In this document: one piece after another, positions 19,290-30,709 of the stretch
Position numbering within the stretch: the first letter of the stretch is position 1
Layout of the letters: each line of letters begins with the position of its first letter
From: Sweltsa coloradensis
Taxonomy: Eukaryota > Arthropoda > Insecta > Plecoptera > Chloroperlidae
Reading direction: 5' to 3'
NCBI GenBank assembly: GCA_024449915.1
Contig: JAMZAV010000167.1
Location: forward strand, 1,302,001-1,366,000
Length of the DNA: 64,000 bases
Position numbers and translations under genes: made by a program
The notes under the pieces: model-generated
Told to the model about the DNA's origin: nothing
Seen by the model: the letters and a program-made list of their open reading frames with translations, nothing else
Databases searched by the model: none

Positions 19290-20040
19290 TGACCTTTAAT
19301 AAATAAATTCGTATTTAGAGTTACTCAGTATCAAAATCAAACCCACGACTGCAAAGCCTGTGTGGCCCCGGAACCAATTGGCAAAACGAATTGAAAGTCC
19401 CTAGACCCAGCCGCCCCCCCCCCCCCTTCCCCCAGTCTAGTACACATTTTAAACGGAGCCCTAAATTTATCTATTCTAGGTCAACCTTACACGATTTCCG
19501 AACATCACCTATCAATCAACCTACCTTTACCAAGACAATTTCTATCATGAAGCAGGGGGGCTTTATAGTAGTATAAAAACCAGCTATACGCCCCCCTTCC
19601 CCCCTAACCATAGTAGGTCTTAGATTTAGCTGTCTACGTGAACATGTATTAATATCAAATTTGCGTTCCAATGTCATGGTTTGGCAAGGTTACCTGACCT
19701 CGTGGTGCGCGAGCCCGCGAGGGATTGCAGGCCCCAGGGAAGACGGATTTAAAAATATGACAAAATATTCACCACATGTTTTACTGTCTAGCCGTCCGTT
19801 TTGTAGCCTACTACAATGAATTGAATGTTGAGAAAATTAGCAGCAATAAGAAAGCAAAAGGCCAAGTAAGTAGAGGTCAAATAGGCCACAAGGTGTCGTG
19901 TAGGTGTTTCAAAACACGATATTAGTACATAATTATACATTTCGTAAACTGATTTGAATTCACATTTTTAAATAGTAATAAATAAAGGCGAAAGGCTAGG
20001 GCCAAGTGGAAACACTGGTCAATGGTTACAGCACAGGTTA
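19290..20040. other. Non-coding stretch with a poly-C tract
   Basis: It contains a pyrimidine-rich CCGCCCCCCC run at about 19411-19433 and no recognised gene or repeat family. Confidence 0.45.
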
Positions 20041-20065
20041 CAGGGTAGTAGAGAGTGTGACTTAC

Positions 20066-20300
20066 CTAGTACGTCGGCGACGATGAGTCTAGTCTGCGAA
20101 TGCTGGCAGACGAATGAACGACAGACGAGACGAGACTAGTTTCAGTTTCGTGATGCATTGAGTCGGGGGGCGGTTCCCGCCACGTCATCTCTGATAAGAT
20201 AAGGCAGGCGGGAAATTTGATTGTGGAACTTTCAAGTCTTGTATCTGATCGAGATGACATGAGCGCTGACCTTGACGAGGACGTAGTACTGGAACGTGGC
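20066..20300 (-). promoter_or_regulatory. Candidate promoter and non-coding first exon, minus strand
   Basis: Read on the minus strand, an E2F-like TTTCCCGCC, a TTATCTTATC (paired GATA sites), a TGACGTGG (CRE/E-box-like) and GAAACTGAAAC (IRF-like repeat) occur within about 110 bp. A block of roughly 100 bp follows and ends in GTACTAGGTAAGTCAC, a consensus splice donor with exon end at 20066. The patch is GC-richer than its flanks. This is the typical layout of a promoter with a short 5' exon. There is no ATG-led frame, so it would be untranslated. Downstream on the same strand lie the exon-like units at 15-16 kb. Support is by motif only. Confidence 0.35.
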
Positions 20301-20689
20301 CACTGTCGCTATTCACACGCCTGACCTGCCGATGAAATAAGAAGGAGTTAGGGAAATTAATAACCTATATTATCCAAAGACAATATTAATTAAGTTTACT
20401 AAAATAAATACTTGTAGCACAACAGTCAACAGCTGTACAGGTCGGAAGCTGAAGGCGGCTCGCTACCGACTGGCATGCCCTACACTAAACACACGTGTCG
20501 GCGCCAATTTGCCAAGCTCTTCCCCTCAAGGCTGCACCCCCTGGGCCTCTGGGCCATCCCAGGGTACCCACATCCTGGAGGGAACCTGCCCCCCCCCCCC
20601 CCCTCCTCCATCCAACATCACAGAAACATGTATTTCTCTTAAAAGATTTTGAGTATTCTATCAATTTATTACCGACAGTGTTGGCTCAA

Positions 20690-20960
20690 ACGTTAAGTTC
20701 ACGACTCTGATTCGAGAGGTCCCGGATTCAAATCCCGTTCAGACCGGAAATCCTGACTGAAGGCGAGAGAGTAGGCCCTACCGTTTTTTTACAGGGTTTT
20801 CATCAGTCGTTAATGCGAATGCAAGAGATTGAGTCCTCTTAAACAGCCCTCGGACATCCCTTCACAATAATTGTCCTATCCGCAAAATATATTACAGTTT
20901 ACCTGAAGGGGGCATTGCTACCTATAACAGGTTTAATTCCCACGGTAAAAATTTTATGTT
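20690..20960 (+). repeat. tRNA-derived SINE
   Basis: Box A-like TTGGCTCAAACGTTAAG, box B GGATTCAAATCC, then GTTCAGACCGGAAATCCTGACT. The piece GGTCCCGG, box B, CCCG, AATCCTGACT recurs at 61405-61465, so both are one SINE family. Confidence 0.5.
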
Positions 20961-21049
20961 ATCAATATCTTTACCATATCTAGCAAATTTATTATAGTCG
21001 GACATGCGATCGTTCCAGCAATTTGAGTGACAACCTTCGAACGAGCTTG

Positions 21050-21125
21050 GCGGCGTCTGATATTGAACCAGCGACCTCCACAATTAGAGTATCGTGCGTA
21101 GCTCGTGGGCTACCTCTATAGGTGG
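21050..21125 (-). repeat. tRNA-like SINE head
   Basis: On the minus strand TAGCCCACGAGCTACGCACG (box A-like) is followed by GGAGGTCGCTGGTTCAATATC (box B-like). It joins the LINE-like fragment on its right. Confidence 0.4.
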
Positions 21126-21300
21126 TTTGTTAACATAATCGTCGTCGGGGAGGTCGTCAAGGGAAGTGGGAGGTGTCCCCGACGACGTTTGTCAGAGCTC
21201 GTCTCTAGTTTCGAGGAGTATAATATACTCTCCACTTATCAGCTGATGTTTGCGAGGTGGACATTTTCTCTTGAATCGCCTTGTACGATTCCAGACGGGG
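21118..21300 (-). mobile_element. LINE-like family, copy 2
   Basis: On the minus strand CGAAACTAGAGACGAGCTCTG, GTCGTCGGGGA, CCCTTGACGACCTCCCCGACG follow in the same order and spacing as in the 43010-43365 copy. This is the clearest pairwise match within the family. Confidence 0.55.
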
Positions 21301-21649
21301 TATTAAATTAGTGTATACCTATTATGTTACAAGAGAGACCGGTCCATACACAATCTCATTAACCTCTTCAGATCAACATTGAAGGTGGCGGGTATGTGGC
21401 GCCGACCTCCTGAATCAGAGTTTTAAAAAGGCCTCAACGACCTTCACCCCGCCAATAGTAAAGTCCTAATAATCAATGAATCTATTTTCTTGAAGGTATA
21501 GCAACAAAAGGTACTGAACAAGATGTTGTTCGTTTAGTATCGGTTCGAAACTCTTAGTTTCCATAAAGAAGATCGCACGTCATTCTTTATTAGTATTACC
21601 GAGGGAATTAAATCAGGCGTGAATAAATTAATAAGATCGTTGGAGCCTT

Positions 21650-21760
21650 GTGCAAGATTCGAACCCACGTTCCCTGGAGTTGAGTCACAGGCTTAGGGAG
21701 CTCCAACCGTGTGAGCTCCAACCCAGAGGACGCTTCCAAGGGTTGCCATAGCAACAACAA
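21650..21760 (-). repeat. tRNA-derived SINE head
   Basis: On the minus strand a GTTGGAGCTC start, a box A-like CTAAGCCTGTG and box B GGGTTCGAATC are present. The sequence GGAGCTCC is repeated within it, which is unusual for a plain tRNA. Confidence 0.4.
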
Positions 21761-21769
21761 ACATGCCAA

Positions 21770-22540
21770 AGAAACGCAACATAACGCTACGCGCATCTCC
21801 TCTGTGTTTACCCGATGTTATCAGGAACACTAATTGGAAGGGGATACCGTCTTGTATTTGAGTTAACGTAACAAAAAATGATTAGGAATATTTTGAATTT
21901 TACAAAATCAGAATGATTGGGGAGGAATCCCCCCCCCCCCCTTCGCCGCAACTTCAGAATACTAGACACCCAGTCTCGCTGTAGGCCTACATCCCCATGC
22001 CTACAACACTGAAAAAGAAAACTATTATATTGTATTTTTTGGGGGGTGGGCAATGTCATACCATACTAAGTCTAGGTAGACAGCTCTTTTGCTCCCCCCA
22101 CTGATTGTACGTAATCATTTCTGGTCCAGAGAGAGAGCAAGCAGGACCATCCGCAGCAGAGTCATCTAGGTGGGGGTGTTGCATGCAGTACAAAGTACTA
22201 ATAACCTGGTCGAAAATGTTTTCCGCGTGTGATTTGGTGTGAATTACTGTGGCAGTAACAAAAAACAAGAAATGACATGTTGAAGATAGTGACGTAATTA
22301 TCATAAAGTTAAATGTACAGACTGTGGAAGAGAGATTTTTGATTGGACATCAATACATAATATTATTAATATGAAAGGTCGAGATCAGGCATTAGAGTCG
22401 TCATCACTCATCAGTCTGCATGGAGTTGTGGACACAACCGCGCTTTCTTGGCAAGAGGACCGATGTTGACTGCTTGAAAGTGGCGTTTGCGGGAGAATTT
22501 TGAATGTTCTACTAAAGCAATGTCTTGAATTAGGCACATG
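21770..22540. other. Non-coding stretch without recognised features
   Basis: It contains a poly-C tract (about 21930-21941) and a poly-G tract (about 22040-22048). No gene signal was seen. Confidence 0.4.
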
Positions 22541-22547
22541 CTCTAAT

Positions 22548-22935
22548 AGTTCACTTATCTTACGCCCGCGCCACCGTCCAGTACGCCTGCGACGTAGCAC
22601 ATAGGCAATCCGCTGTACACCTCAGCACGAGCTCTACTAGTTCACTTATCTTACGCCCGCGCCACCGTCCAGTACGCCTGCGACGTAGCACATAGGCAAT
22701 CCGCTGTACACCTCAGCACGAGCTCTGCTAGTTCACTTATCTTACGCCCGCGCCACCGTCCAGTACGCCTGCGACGTAGCACATAGGCAATCCGCTGTAC
22801 ACCTCAGCACGAGCTCTATAGTTCACTTATCTTACGCCCGCGCCACCGTCCAGTACGCCTGCGACGTAGCAACGAGCTACACTATTTAGTTCACATATAT
22901 TATACTCGCAGCAGCGCCACCGTAGTACAGAACAG
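22548..22935. repeat. Tandem array of a 91-bp GC-rich unit
   Basis: The unit starts AGTTCACTTATCTTACGCCC at 22548, 22639, 22730 and 22820 (spacings 91, 91, 90). The first three are almost identical along their length, and the fourth is cut short by an internal deletion. A fifth, clearly diverged start (AGTTCACATATATTATAC) follows at about 22888. Near-identity implies a recent expansion. The CTTATC (GATA) and CG-rich core repeat in each unit. Confidence 0.9.
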
Positions 22936-23039
22936 TAGGCGACTGCCACGATTTAGTCCTATCATTTAGTTAAGAATAGTCCTATAAAACAACCCTTGGT
23001 TTTTCCCTCAGAGCTGCTATCCTCACGCCTACGGGCAGC

Positions 23040-26000
23040 TTTGGATGAGCTCGTACTATGATCGCCAAATCCAGCGAATTTTCACACACAATATGGACTT
23101 CTTTTTCACTTGTAATTTTCACCCTAAGAATTTGAAACTTTGGAATCCATTTTTAGGGCGCGACTCTCGGGAGCGGCCTTATAGGTTTGCAAAAGTTTAT
23201 ACATTATGTATGTGTGTACATTTGGAGCGCGTCAAGACCTATGCATTTATTTGAGGTAGAAGATATTAACCAATATCAACGAAACTTTACAATTATGATT
23301 CCAAAAGCACACAGCATCACTCCTTGAAATTTCATACTGTTTTGAGGGGCGTAAGTGTTCCTAAATGCAAGTTTAGTCAGCCGTAAAATTTTACTTTTTA
23401 CACATTGCGATAGTTTATCATCAAAAGTCCGTTATCAATTTTGCGTTATCACAACGAAACTCAAACTCGCATCGCCTCGATAGTTTGGTAATAGAATACT
23501 ACCAAATAAATTTTCCTGGCGTTATTAGTTGCGAAGCCACGTGTTACAGAAAATATTCGATTACGAAATAAAAATATTTGTGTATACGTTTTGCAAACTT
23601 TACGATGAATTGCCAAATTTTTCCAAAATGCAGGGCAAATGCGTTAGTATGCCCAAACATTTTTGGGTATAGTGCCAAAAACAGTTTTTTTTCATTCAAT
23701 AGTTCATAAAGGGGCCCAAATCAAATTATTTTTTGGAGCACGTTTTTATCTTGTAAGATTTTTTTTATTTTTTTTATATTAAAAATTTAAAAACATACTT
23801 TAAACCCCTTTTTGCAGGGGTTTTTAATTGAAAAGTATTAGTATGTAAATTTAAAATGAAATGGGATTATAAAAGGGCCCAAAATTTTGATTAAGATAAT
23901 TTTTAAATGTATCATAATCTGTTCGCCCCAAATTAAAAAGTCTTTGCTTGCTAGAAATTTTGGGCGTTAGCACAATGTTACTATAAAACTTCCCCTTTCA
24001 TCCTTTGATATAAATTGGCATTACACAAATTTAAACTGATTTTTTGTTTTTGGGGACAATACAAATTTTTTTAAAAAAAATATTTGGAGCGGTTTTTTTG
24101 TGGTGGGGGTGGCGTGTGGGCGACCATCCTATATGGGTTATCGTTGAACGCAAGGCACTCGACCTGGGTGCATCGTAAGTGAGTTAGGGTTAAGTGAGTT
24201 GGCCATCTGTTGAGGTAGCCCCTGCACAGTGGTGGGTTTCCGGGGGGGGACGTGTCGGGAATGGAAAACTGATGACCTGTCTGGAGAAAATTTGAGATCG
24301 TTTTTTTAAAATGTTAAAGAATTTTTTGATATAAATGTATGGATGTTTTTTTTGTTCTATGAAATCAGTTAAGTTAAATTGAAATGTTTGAATTGCACTA
24401 TAACAAAAGATGTGGACTGATGATCATGTTAAGATACTGAAGCCCTATTCATATGCGTCACAATGTTCGATACAAAAAGTATTAATTTTTTATTCGTGGT
24501 GATGTTTTAATGGTATTGGGACTGTTTCCCCGAAAAAAATACCCAACGCGTCAGAAGCAATATCCTCATTCGCGAGGTGCCATTTTCGTACCACTCTATC
24601 CATACGAAATTTGTCCCCGTATTTTTCTTGAGTCGGATCAAAAAAATATGGGTATGAAAAGTCTCAAATGGCCTGGGCTATTCCCTCCTTTTAATAAACT
24701 TTGGGCCCAGGTGTCCACCTAAAAACGTTTTTTTTAATTTAAAAATTTTTTTTCAAGTCAAAGAAAAAAAAAGTAATTTGGCCCATGAAAAAATTTTTCT
24801 AATTTGGAAATACTTTATCCTACCAAAAATTTATACAATCAAATAAACGAGCAAAGCGAGATTTTCCCCATTTGATCTGCCGGAAAAAAGTCACTGGTTT
24901 TGTTTTTTTTGTTTTTTTGTTTGTCTCGCCCGTAACGTTCGAACGGAACTCGGATCGAGTTGGATTTGGCCCACCGAAAAACTTCGTTCCGATTGAATCC
25001 ATTAGTTTTGTGAATATCGTTTAAAAAAGTTAAAAAGTTACTTTAAAAAATTTAATTAAACTTTTTAAAACTAAAGGGCGACAAATCTAGGGGGCCCAAA
25101 ATCATTTAAATGTCCATCCGGTCACAAATTTGTTAATTTTTTTGACCGTAAGTGTGTAATGGAAATTACATTTTCCAAAAGTAACTTTACCAGGGCAACA
25201 AAAATCGCGCGGTTTGTGGCCACTGCACTCCCACCTAGAAGCTTGCTAGAAAAAATAAAAATACTATCGGGGAAAGCAGTGTTTTATTTTTAGCAAAGAG
25301 AAAAAATAGTTTTCCCCAAAAAAAGTGTCAAGGCCTCTAGATGGCGGGGATTTTATCCCAAAGAAAGGTTTCCCCACGAGTTTACCCAAATACCTTCCCA
25401 AATAATAAAAATAATGGAAATTGGGCCCCGTGGACAGCGAACGTAGCAAATTTTATATTTAAAAAATGTGCAATTGGGTTAGCAAAGCACGTGCTCGTTA
25501 TCAACGCGTCCAATGAGCGTTTCCTGTGAAAAATATTGATATTTAACACGTTCATGAAAAAACATTTATCTACCTTATTTTTATGTAATTCAAAATATGG
25601 ATGAACAATAAAAATAAAAATATAGGGACGGCCTCCTAGTAGTACTTTTTCCTGAGAATTTAAATCTTACTACATGGTTTTTTTAATCATTTTATGGTTT
25701 TTGAAAAAAGTATTGTTGTACGGGACACTCACGCTTTTTCAGTGCGATCATTTCCGGGTATCGTTTTATGCGTATCAATGCACCGTTATGACACACCATA
25801 TATTATGTCCTGTACATTTAGCGCGCGCAAGACCTACGATTTATTTGAGGTAGAGTATTACCGATTAAACAAACTCACGTGCATGACCCAAAAAAACCCA
25901 TGCATCACCCCTTTAAATTTTATCTTTTGGGGGGCGTAAGTGTTTAAATGAAATTTTAATTTACTTTTTTTTTTTCAGATGGGGTACATTTATAGCGCGC

Positions 26001-26960
26001 GTCAAGACCTACAAATTTATTTGAGGTAAAAAAATTTTAAATTTGATGCAAACGAATTTTACAGCATGACCCAAAAAACCGCGCATCATCCTTAAAATTT
26101 CTACTTTTGTGAGGGACGTAATGTTTTTTAAATGCATTTTTAATTTATCATATTTTGCTCGATCCGTGTAATGTTGGTCGCACTAGTGATTAAAATTTGA
26201 GAAAAGGGCTCGGGCCCCGCTCTCTTTTTGATTGAAGGGTTGGTGGGGGTGGTGGTGGTGGGTGGGGGGGGGGGGGGGAAGTGTCATCCCTTGATGTGAC
26301 TCCAGGACTCTTTGACTACCATCTGGGTTTTGTCTCGAGGTTGTTTCTGTGGTTGTGATTAAGCATGTGTTTAAAAAAATTCAAGTGTTAAGGATTTTGT
26401 GTCAGTTCCTTCTTTCAATTGTTCCTTTTCGACGTTAGAAACGCTGTGAGGGGGTACGGCCCAAAAATACTACCGTATGGCATGTTACCTTCATGCGCGA
26501 CGTTATTTTTGAATGTGAAACAATCATAATAAATCTTGCTTTTAAAATTATGTTAGGATTAAGAAAAAATAAAATGATACTAATTTCGTCGATGCTGAGT
26601 AGTTCGCAAAAAAATAACATTGCTTTGCCTTTAAACTTCGTAAAATTTTCGGAAAACCCCAACCGGGTATTGCACCCGATCCTCTGAGGTTGACCACGTT
26701 AAATATAACAAATAAAGATAAACACCTTTGATTTATTTTTGTTTTTATTTGTAGAAGATTAAAATTTCGCCTAAATTAAAAACATACCTGTTTTTTTAAA
26801 TATTTTTCGACGTAAAAAGACGCTGGAGTAGGTACGTCCCCAAATTTTGACCGTATGGCAGTGATAACCTTTTTCGGGTTTTTCCCCAATTTTTTGCGTG
26901 ATCACAATGTTTTTAAAAAAATTCTCCCTTTGATCATTTGACTAAAAAATGGCATTAAAC
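23040..26960. repeat. Decayed, homopolymer-rich repeat block
   Basis: Two diverged repeated segments recur. Segment one (GTACATTT, then GCGCG(C)TCAAGACCTA, ATTTATTTGAGGTA, a CATCA block, and GGGGCGTAAGTGT) occurs at about 23165-23365, 25800-25945 and 25985-26130. The last two are nearly in tandem at about 185 bp. Segment two (TTTCGACGT, GACGCTG, GTACG-CCCAAA, ACCGTATGGCA) occurs at about 26425-26490 and 26805-26865, and the following CACAATGTT...TTTGA...TGGCATTA block also at about 23970-24025. Poly-T and poly-G runs are very frequent. No coding frame is credible. Confidence 0.55.
24841..25015 (+). repeat. Helentron-derived left-end fragment
   Basis: AAATAAACGAGCAAAGCGAG, followed by a CATTTGATCTGCC stretch, poly-T runs and a GTTCGAACGG...CGGATCGAG block, mirrors the left ends of the copies at 13743 and 27015. 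No matching right end was found nearby. Confidence 0.4.
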
Positions 26961-27014
26961 AATTACCCAATTTTTTCTTTATGTATCTCATTTTTATATT
27001 CTTATTTATCATCT

Positions 27015-27562
27015 AATTGGATGGGCGAAGCGATGACTTCAATTTCACGACCCCCACAAAAACTAGTCGGGTTTTTTGTTTTTTTTTGGTTTTTGTTTTG
27101 TGTTTTTTTTTCTGTTTGTTCGCTCTCTACCGGGGAAAAGGCTATCGATCTTGATGAAAATTTCAGGGGACCTTGAAATCTCTGAACTTAGATTCTACGT
27201 TTTTTTGGGACTCGAAGGGAAAATTTTCCTGAATAGTACTTTTTTACGATTTTTTTCGATTTTTAGTGGGGTATTTTCGTACATTTTTTGGGGGGGGGCT
27301 ACAAAGTTTTTTTTTTTCCCCTGTAATTTAAGGGAATGGTTATGTATTGCTTTTTGAAAAGAAAGTTGAAAGTTGCCAAATCCATAGAATAAGGTTGTTA
27401 AACGGTTTTTTTTGGTTTTTAATAACAATTTAAAGAAACAATAGAAACTTGACAAATCACCTACAAATTCACAAAGCCTTGAAAAGGAAAAGTGGTCCCA
27501 AACAAACTAAAAACTTACAAAAAAAATCATCCTCAAAGCGGCGGGACTTTAGCGTTTTCCTA
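27015..27562 (+). mobile_element. Helentron-derived non-autonomous element (copy 3)
   Basis: The left end AATTGGATGGGCGAAGCGATG corresponds, inverted, to the right side of the 39937-40485 copy. Interior blocks also match that copy in inverted order: TTTCAGGGGACCTTGAAATC, CTTAGATTCTACG, and TCACCTACAAATTCAC. The right end AGCGGCGGGACTTTAGCGTT TTCCTAT carries the family signature but with the last G lost. Confidence 0.65.
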
Positions 27563-27604
27563 TTTTTAATCTAATAATGGTTTGAAATTTAAATATTTTG
27601 AAAA

Positions 27605-27740
27605 GATCAGTTGGCCGCATGGGTTAGCGGGAAGTTTGTTTTCGTTTTTTCCCCAGTGGCTACTCCAAATGCTGGGGTTCGATCGAGGGGTTGTCTCGAG
27701 TAAACTTCTGATACACTTTTTATTCGGGGGCTCCCCGTTT
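27605..27740 (+). repeat. tRNA-derived SINE
   Basis: Box A TTGGCCGCATGGGTTAGCGG and box B GGGGTTCGATCG are followed by the GTTGTCTCGAGTAAAC block shared with 14636-14760. Confidence 0.45.
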
Positions 27741-27749
27741 AATACGTGT

Positions 27750-29960
27750 GCATAAAATAAAATAGCCCGGGGTCTTTACCTAATATTTCTCATGTAATTA
27801 CTAACTTATCTAAACATTCGACAAACCCTTGCTAGGTCTTACGCAACACTTCATGTGGGGATCTCCCACTAAAGTGAATTCCCGCCTGTTATCATGCAAG
27901 TGGCAACGCAAGGCCTCCTTTAGCTGGGGTTGCGATTCGATACGGGTTTCCGGCCAAATTTTTGAAGAAAAATAATTTACGTCGGTTTTATATGATTAAG
28001 GGTGCGGGTCCTTTAGTTTTAAATATAATTCGCCGGGGTTAATGTCTTGCTGATCTAAAGTCGTCCTTTTAGGCGTTGTGCGAGGTTTTCCATTGGAATT
28101 GAATAAATGATTAGCTATAGGCCTAATTTCATATAAAGTTGAATTTGGCAAAAAATTGTGAAGGGCCCCTTTTTTTTTTACTGTTTCGTGCGTAAAGAAA
28201 CCAGGGCAAACCGAAGAAAAGTATTTTTTACTAAAGCTGAAATGGTTTAAAAAAGATCTAAACGTTTTCAAATTGGGTTTAGTTGTTAGGCCTACTTTTT
28301 TTCGGGGGGCACTGGCGTGATGGGTGTATACATGACGGTTTTGAAAACAGTTTTTGGGAAGCAAAAACCCGCGAAAAATGTTTTTGATTGATCCCATCCA
28401 CCTAGTTTCGAAGCGTATAGATATGTTTTCAAACTCAAAACGTTTTTAAAAAATTTTAAAACCGAATGTTTATAAGCTGTATATATCTCTCTCAAGTTAA
28501 AAAATATATTTCGGGAAGATTTACTAAAAAATTTCGTTTTTTTAACTTCTATCACATAATTTAAACCTGGTGTTTAGAAAGTCAAATACAAATTTGCAAT
28601 TTTTGTTGTTGCTTTCATTAGTCTTTATGGTATAAAAAAAACAATTATTTTTACCATCATTTTTTTTGTTGACCGAAAAAAGCTAATGTTTTTAAAGTCG
28701 GGATAAAATTCAAGTTCTTAGATAGTGTGCTCCAAGTTCTTGTAAGCACTGGAGCGGAGTGTTTACCCCCTAAAATAGCCTAGCTGCACCGTTCACCCAC
28801 CAGAAAGAAAAACCCAAAAATTATAATTATTTTTGAAACACTTGTGGAGTGGCGTTCAACACGTTTCTAAATAAAGACAATACGAAAAAATCACGCGATA
28901 ACCAAGACGTGTTATGCCTCAAAACCATATTGCTTCAAGAGACTACGCCCGCAGAGACCTCGAGTTGTTCTACAGTTTTTTTTTGTAATAACTTTTATTG
29001 TATCTCCCCTATTTTGATTTTCACAAATATTTTTCCGTACTGAAAACTTAAGTTTTTGTGGTTAAGTTCCAATTCATTAATATGATGTCTTTGTAAATTG
29101 TAATTTATCGCGCCCTACAGTAAAAGGCAGGAGACCATTTACAGAGAAAAAAATTTAACCCCAAAGGGTGTTTAATCGTGTTTTGAAATAAATTTTAAAT
29201 TATGTTTTATTTTGGGAATCGTACAGCTGCATCAAATTTTTTTTTTTATAAAAGGTTTTCCCGACAATTAAAATTCTTAATTTTTCCCACTGATATTTTG
29301 AGGGGGTACAGTTTTTTCTTTTATTCTTTTTTTGTTCAAATTTATTTTGGAAAAATTAAGTTTAATTTCTCCGGTTTTTTTGGGGTTTGTAAGTATTTTT
29401 CCAGATAAGGGGATGCGGCGGAAAATACTTCGCGGGGAAAGGCACTGGAGGGCCGCCAGCGACCTCTTGTTTTTTTTTTCAATTGATGTAAACATGTTTT
29501 TTTAGGAAAAATATTAACATATCAACATTTCAAATTGGTATCTCCTATACTCAAGCATAGGAATTTAATACACACATTTTCTTTTTGGGGCCCTTTTAAA
29601 GGTGAGTTTCATTAAAAAAATTTAAAAGGGTATTCTGAAAAATTTCTCTAATCGCGACAACACAGTAATGCCCAAAACCCAAAAAACCTGGCAATCGGTA
29701 GAGCTTTAAAAAGATCAGAATAAACCCTTTTTACTCTGCTGAAAACATGGGTTTTTCCAAGCTTCAGAATTTAACCAAGAAACTCCCAAGTGTGAGAAAT
29801 TGATTTTAAATTCCCAAGGGGCCCCCGGAGCGCAAGTTTGACTCTGCTTGCAATGTAACGGTATGCACCCCTGCACAAATACCCAAAAAAGGGAAGGCCG
29901 GGGGTGGTACGAGACCCCTTTCCCCGCAGGGGTTTTTTGTATTTAAAATCGACCGTGTCG
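27750..29960. other. AT-rich, homopolymer-rich stretch without recognised genes
   Basis: Numerous poly-T runs and short frames on both strands are seen, none with protein character. A weak box B-like site (GGTTGCGATTCGATACG) lies near 27930. Confidence 0.4.
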
Positions 29961-29963
29961 TCA

Positions 29964-30577
29964 TTTTATGAGCGTGCGAGCGTAGCGACAAACGAAGATT
30001 TCCTTTCACTCATGGAGAAAAAAAAACCGGAATGTTTTTTTTTTTTTTTTTTTTTTTGTTGTCTGTGAACACGATCCGGCTAAAACCCAAAACCCAAATT
30101 GCGTGAAAATTTTTTGGAGTCTATAAATCTTGGACGAAGAACTGCACGGGGGGGAAAAACGATCGAAAAATTTTTTCTCATGAAAATGCAATTTTTTCGA
30201 TTTTTTCGATTTTTTTAAAAAAATTTTTCGACTATAAATCTACTGCTTTATCGATTTAATGATTTTTTTTAAGAAACCCCAATTTTTTTGAATTAATTTT
30301 CGGTGAAAATTTGGCGCAATCGAAAAATCATTTCTCATGATAATCACAATTTTACAATGTTTTCAATTTTTAACATTTCTTCGACGAATAAACCTACATG
30401 TTTTATCAGATTGTAATGATTTTTTCACAGAACTTTAATTTTATGAATTAATATATTCGTGTGAAATTTGAGCGTAATCGAAAAATTATCTATTAAAAAA
30501 TCGCAATTTTACGCTTTTTTCGTTTAAAAAAAATTACGCTCATCCATCAACGCGGTGGGACTTAAGCGTTTTCCTAG
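29964..30577 (+). mobile_element. Helentron-derived non-autonomous element (copy 4)
   Basis: The left end TTTATGAGCGTGCGAGCGTA is inverted near the right end as GCTCATCCATCAACGCGG. The right end is AACGC, spacer, GCGTT, TTCCTAG, then T. Internal blocks (CGACTATAAATCTAC with GATTTAATGATTTTTT, and CAATCGAAAAATCATTTCTCATGA) match the inverted copy at 48436-49081 and are themselves repeated two to three times inside the element. A 22-base poly-T run lies near 30036-30057. Confidence 0.75.
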
Positions 30578-30621
30578 TTAAAATAATGATGTTTATTGAG
30601 TGTTTTTTTAAACTCACTTAC

Positions 30622-30701
30622 CAAAGTCACTGTGTTTCTCCGTACACGGCGAATTTTCGACGAGGGTCCCCCCCCATCTTCGTCCCGCCACGCCAAACAC
30701 A
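30622..30701 (-). CDS. Weak candidate internal exon, product not recognised
   Basis: An 80-bp GC-rich block on the minus strand lies between GGATCTCAG (acceptor) and CTTTGGTAAGTGAG (near-consensus donor). Two frames are open through it and a third has a stop just before the donor. A run of eight C/G (30668-30675) makes the frame uncertain if the base count is wrong. It adjoins the right end of the transposon at 30577. No domain is recognised. Confidence 0.25.
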
Positions 30702-30709
30702 CTGAGATC

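Noticed and set aside
22548..22935. CRISPR array
   Set aside because: The units are contiguous 91-bp repeats with no unique spacers, in a eukaryotic context.
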